Shown here piece after piece: positions 6,487-7,678 of a stretch of 7,678 nt of DNA. The translations under genes were made by a program, and so were the position numbers. Each line of letters starts with the position of its first letter. Within the stretch, counting starts at the first letter, position 1. The stretch is from Candidatus Bipolaricaulota bacterium (GTDB lineage: Bacteria > Bipolaricaulota > Bipolaricaulia > RBG-16-55-9 > DRXL01), in NCBI GenBank assembly GCA_025057405.1, contig JANWXV010000024.1, forward strand, positions 1 through 7,678. Reading direction: 5' to 3'. A model generated the notes under the pieces. That model searched no databases. It had not been told where the DNA came from and saw nothing but the letters and a program-made list of their open reading frames with translations.

Positions 6487-6616
6487 AAAGAGCATCGAGT
6501 GAACGAGATTTAAGCAAGGAGGTGGTCGAGCACTGCGAGGGGAAGAGCACAGCAGGCCACTCTCTTGGGGTTATCTATCTGGTTTGGAGAAAAAGAACAA
6601 AGGAGGTTCGGTCAGG
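6487..6616 (+). promoter_or_regulatory. Long leader with hairpin and two Shine-Dalgarno-like sites
   Basis: The first site, AAGGAGGTGG (6516-6525), is a strong anti-16S match but has no ATG, GTG or TTG at usable distance. Overlapping it, GTGGT (6522-6526) can pair with GCCAC (6556-6560), and CTGC (6533-6536) with GCAG (6552-6555), forming a bulged hairpin that would bury part of that site. The second site, AAAGGAGG (6599-6606), lies 10 nt before the ATG at 6617 and is the functional one. I matched the leader to no known riboswitch class. A regulatory role is inference from its length and pairing. Confidence 0.35.
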
Positions 6617-7678
6617 ATGCGTCTTTTAAGGTCTCTAGGTCTCACGTTGGTCGTCTTGGTGCTTCTGTCAGGCGTGGCAGGGGCACAATATTCTACGGTA
6701 GGGGAGTTACAGCGGTGCGCCCGCACCGATGACTTGATCAGAGAAGTTCCCGCAGGCTGTTACGTGGCCGAGGCGCTCAAGGACGGCAATCTAGCGAAGA
6801 AGCTGGGCGAGATCCCTGCACCGGCGGCGCTGGCCAAGCCGGCGTTGGAGAATATGATTGCTGCGGGGCTGCTGAAGGCTCTTGAAGATGCGCGCAACAC
6901 CCTAGAGAAGAGCGCGAGAGAGGCTGAAGACTTTGCCGAAATCTGCCGAAGTGATCGAGCGGAGAACGCGGCCCATTGTGCGGCTCTGGCGGCGCGCTTG
7001 GTTCAGTATTCGGCGGTGCGGCTCGTGCGTCCAGCGGCAGACGCAGCGAGTTTAGGGGGGGTTGTTGGAGGAGGGAAGGCAGAGATCGCTGAAGTGCCCA
7101 GCGGCGCCAACGCGGATATTCAAACTGTTGCGGCTAACGCCCTCAACGATCTGCTGATATTGCCCTTTGGGCACGCCGAGGGGGTAATCGCATTGGGCAA
7201 GGCTCCCGGTGACGAGACGGGACTGCTCGTCGCCGGAGAGACGGCGCTAGCGCGTGCCGCCGCGAGCGAAGCCGCTCGCTTCAAGATCATTGATGATCTC
7301 ACGCCTCCCGCGGGCATCACCGCGGCCAAGGCCCAAGATCTCTACAATCGCATGGTCAAGGCCGAGACCGACGGCAAGATGGAGTTGGCCTACACGCTGG
7401 CGCGTGCCTATGTCATTTCGGCTCCGCTGGCGGGGGTCTTCACCGAGCGCGGTCTGACTGAGGCCTTCAACCGCGTCAATCAGTGTCTTACTGGGGCAAC
7501 GCTGGTGCTGCGCGGTCTCCCGTTCGATTGCAACCGCTATAAGTCGTTGCGCGCGGCCGTGGCGACCGATATCTATCCGGGGCTGGTCACGGGCTATACC
7601 GTAGCTGCAGAGATTATCAGCTGTGACATGTTGCGCAACATCGCCGAGACGTCGCTGTGGGCGTCGGCGCGTTTGGCC
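6617..7678 (+). CDS. Exported cysteine-containing protein of unknown function (3' end off the window)
   Basis: The frame is open from ATG 6617 to the window end: 354 codons with no stop, so the gene is 3'-truncated. The start is fixed by AAAGGAGG at 6599-6606 and by a clear signal peptide: MRLLR, a hydrophobic stretch (about 7-20), and SGVAGA before Q24, giving signal peptidase I cleavage after A23. The mature part is rich in alanine, leucine and charged residues and looks helical, perhaps as helical-hairpin repeats. Seven cysteines are visible (34, 48, 110, 121, 290, 305, 336); several sit 11-15 residues apart (34/48, 110/121, 290/305), which suggests disulfides bridging helices in an exported protein. 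No catalytic motif, transmembrane helix or known domain is recognised. GC-rich codon use agrees with the neighbouring core genes. It may form a functional pair with the 191-residue exported protein just upstream, but only adjacency supports that. Confidence 0.8.
   Translation, partial: MRLLRSLGLTLVVLVLLSGVAGAQYSTVGELQRCARTDDLIREVPAGCYVAEALKDGNLAKKLGEIPAPAALAKPALENMIAAGLLKALEDARNTLEKSAREAEDFAEICRSDRAENAAHCAALAARLVQYSAVRLVRPAADAASLGGVVGGGKAEIAEVPSGANADIQTVAANALNDLLILPFGHAEGVIALGKAPGDETGLLVAGETALARAAASEAARFKIIDDLTPPAGITAAKAQDLYNRMVKAETDGKMELAYTLARAYVISAPLAGVFTERGLTEAFNRVNQCLTGATLVLRGLPFDCNRYKSLRAAVATDIYPGLVTGYTVAAEIISCDMLRNIAETSLWASARLA

Noticed and set aside
6499..6513. Tiny GTG-started frame (four codons then TAA) as a leader peptide
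   Set aside because: There is no ribosome site in front of it and four codons are too few to call.
5858..6550. Minus-strand frame of 230 codons opposite the exported-protein gene
   Set aside because: The plus-strand gene has a promoter, a nine-base ribosome site and a signal peptide. The opposite frame runs through the downstream promoter and has no supporting signal.
6487..6616. Known riboswitch in the long leader
   Set aside because: I looked for hallmarks of TPP, glycine, fluoride, guanidine and purine classes and saw none; only a generic hairpin is supported.
1..7678. CRISPR array, tRNA, rRNA, insertion sequence or attachment site
   Set aside because: No spaced direct repeats, cloverleaf sequence, ribosomal RNA signature, transposase motif or terminal inverted repeat was found on reading both strands.

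Overview
The window reads as chromosomal DNA of a free-living bacterium. Its core genes are GC-rich (two 60-base lines counted by hand: 72% GC at 1081-1140 and 68% at 2581-2640). The mix of a long-form hibernation factor, sigma70-type TTGAC-based promoters, apparently leaderless starts at two core genes and a PP-loop/thiouridylase-like protein of a kind I associate with deep-branching bacteria suggests a thermophilic or deeply branching non-proteobacterial lineage. Candidatus Bipolaricaulota/Acetothermia or a similar phylum is a guess only; nothing in the window fixes the taxonomy.

Layout, left to right. (1) 3-707, +: the 3' part of an HNH endonuclease gene, visibly AT-richer than its neighbours (about 40-42% GC in two counted lines) and probably the edge of an accessory or defence region lying to the left. 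(2) 769-2491, +: a strong promoter drives hpf (long ribosome hibernation factor). A weak hairpin follows, then a PP-loop/thiouridylase-like gene whose P-loop is degenerate. (3) 2501-4456, +: a PcrA/UvrD/Rep-type helicase whose -10 box lies across the stop codon of the preceding gene. (4) 5726-4434, -: a GabT-type class III aminotransferase that converges on the helicase and overlaps its end by 23 bp. (5) 5727-5878: a divergent intergenic region with a promoter on each strand and a 7-bp inverted repeat between them. (6) 5879-6454 and 6617-7678 (runs off the window), +: two unrecognised exported proteins with clear signal peptides, separated by a strong promoter and a leader of about 130 nt.

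Functionally this is mostly housekeeping: translation stress (hpf), probable tRNA or RNA sulfur chemistry (PP-loop protein), DNA unwinding and repair (helicase) and amine or amino-acid metabolism (gabT). I see no CRISPR array, tRNA, rRNA, insertion sequence or obvious complete defence operon. The points most worth a second look are the two -10 boxes placed at the identical distance from start codons that lack a Shine-Dalgarno site, the PP-loop protein with SGSLAS in place of SGGxDS, the pair of exported proteins of unknown function, and the structured leader with two Shine-Dalgarno-like sites.
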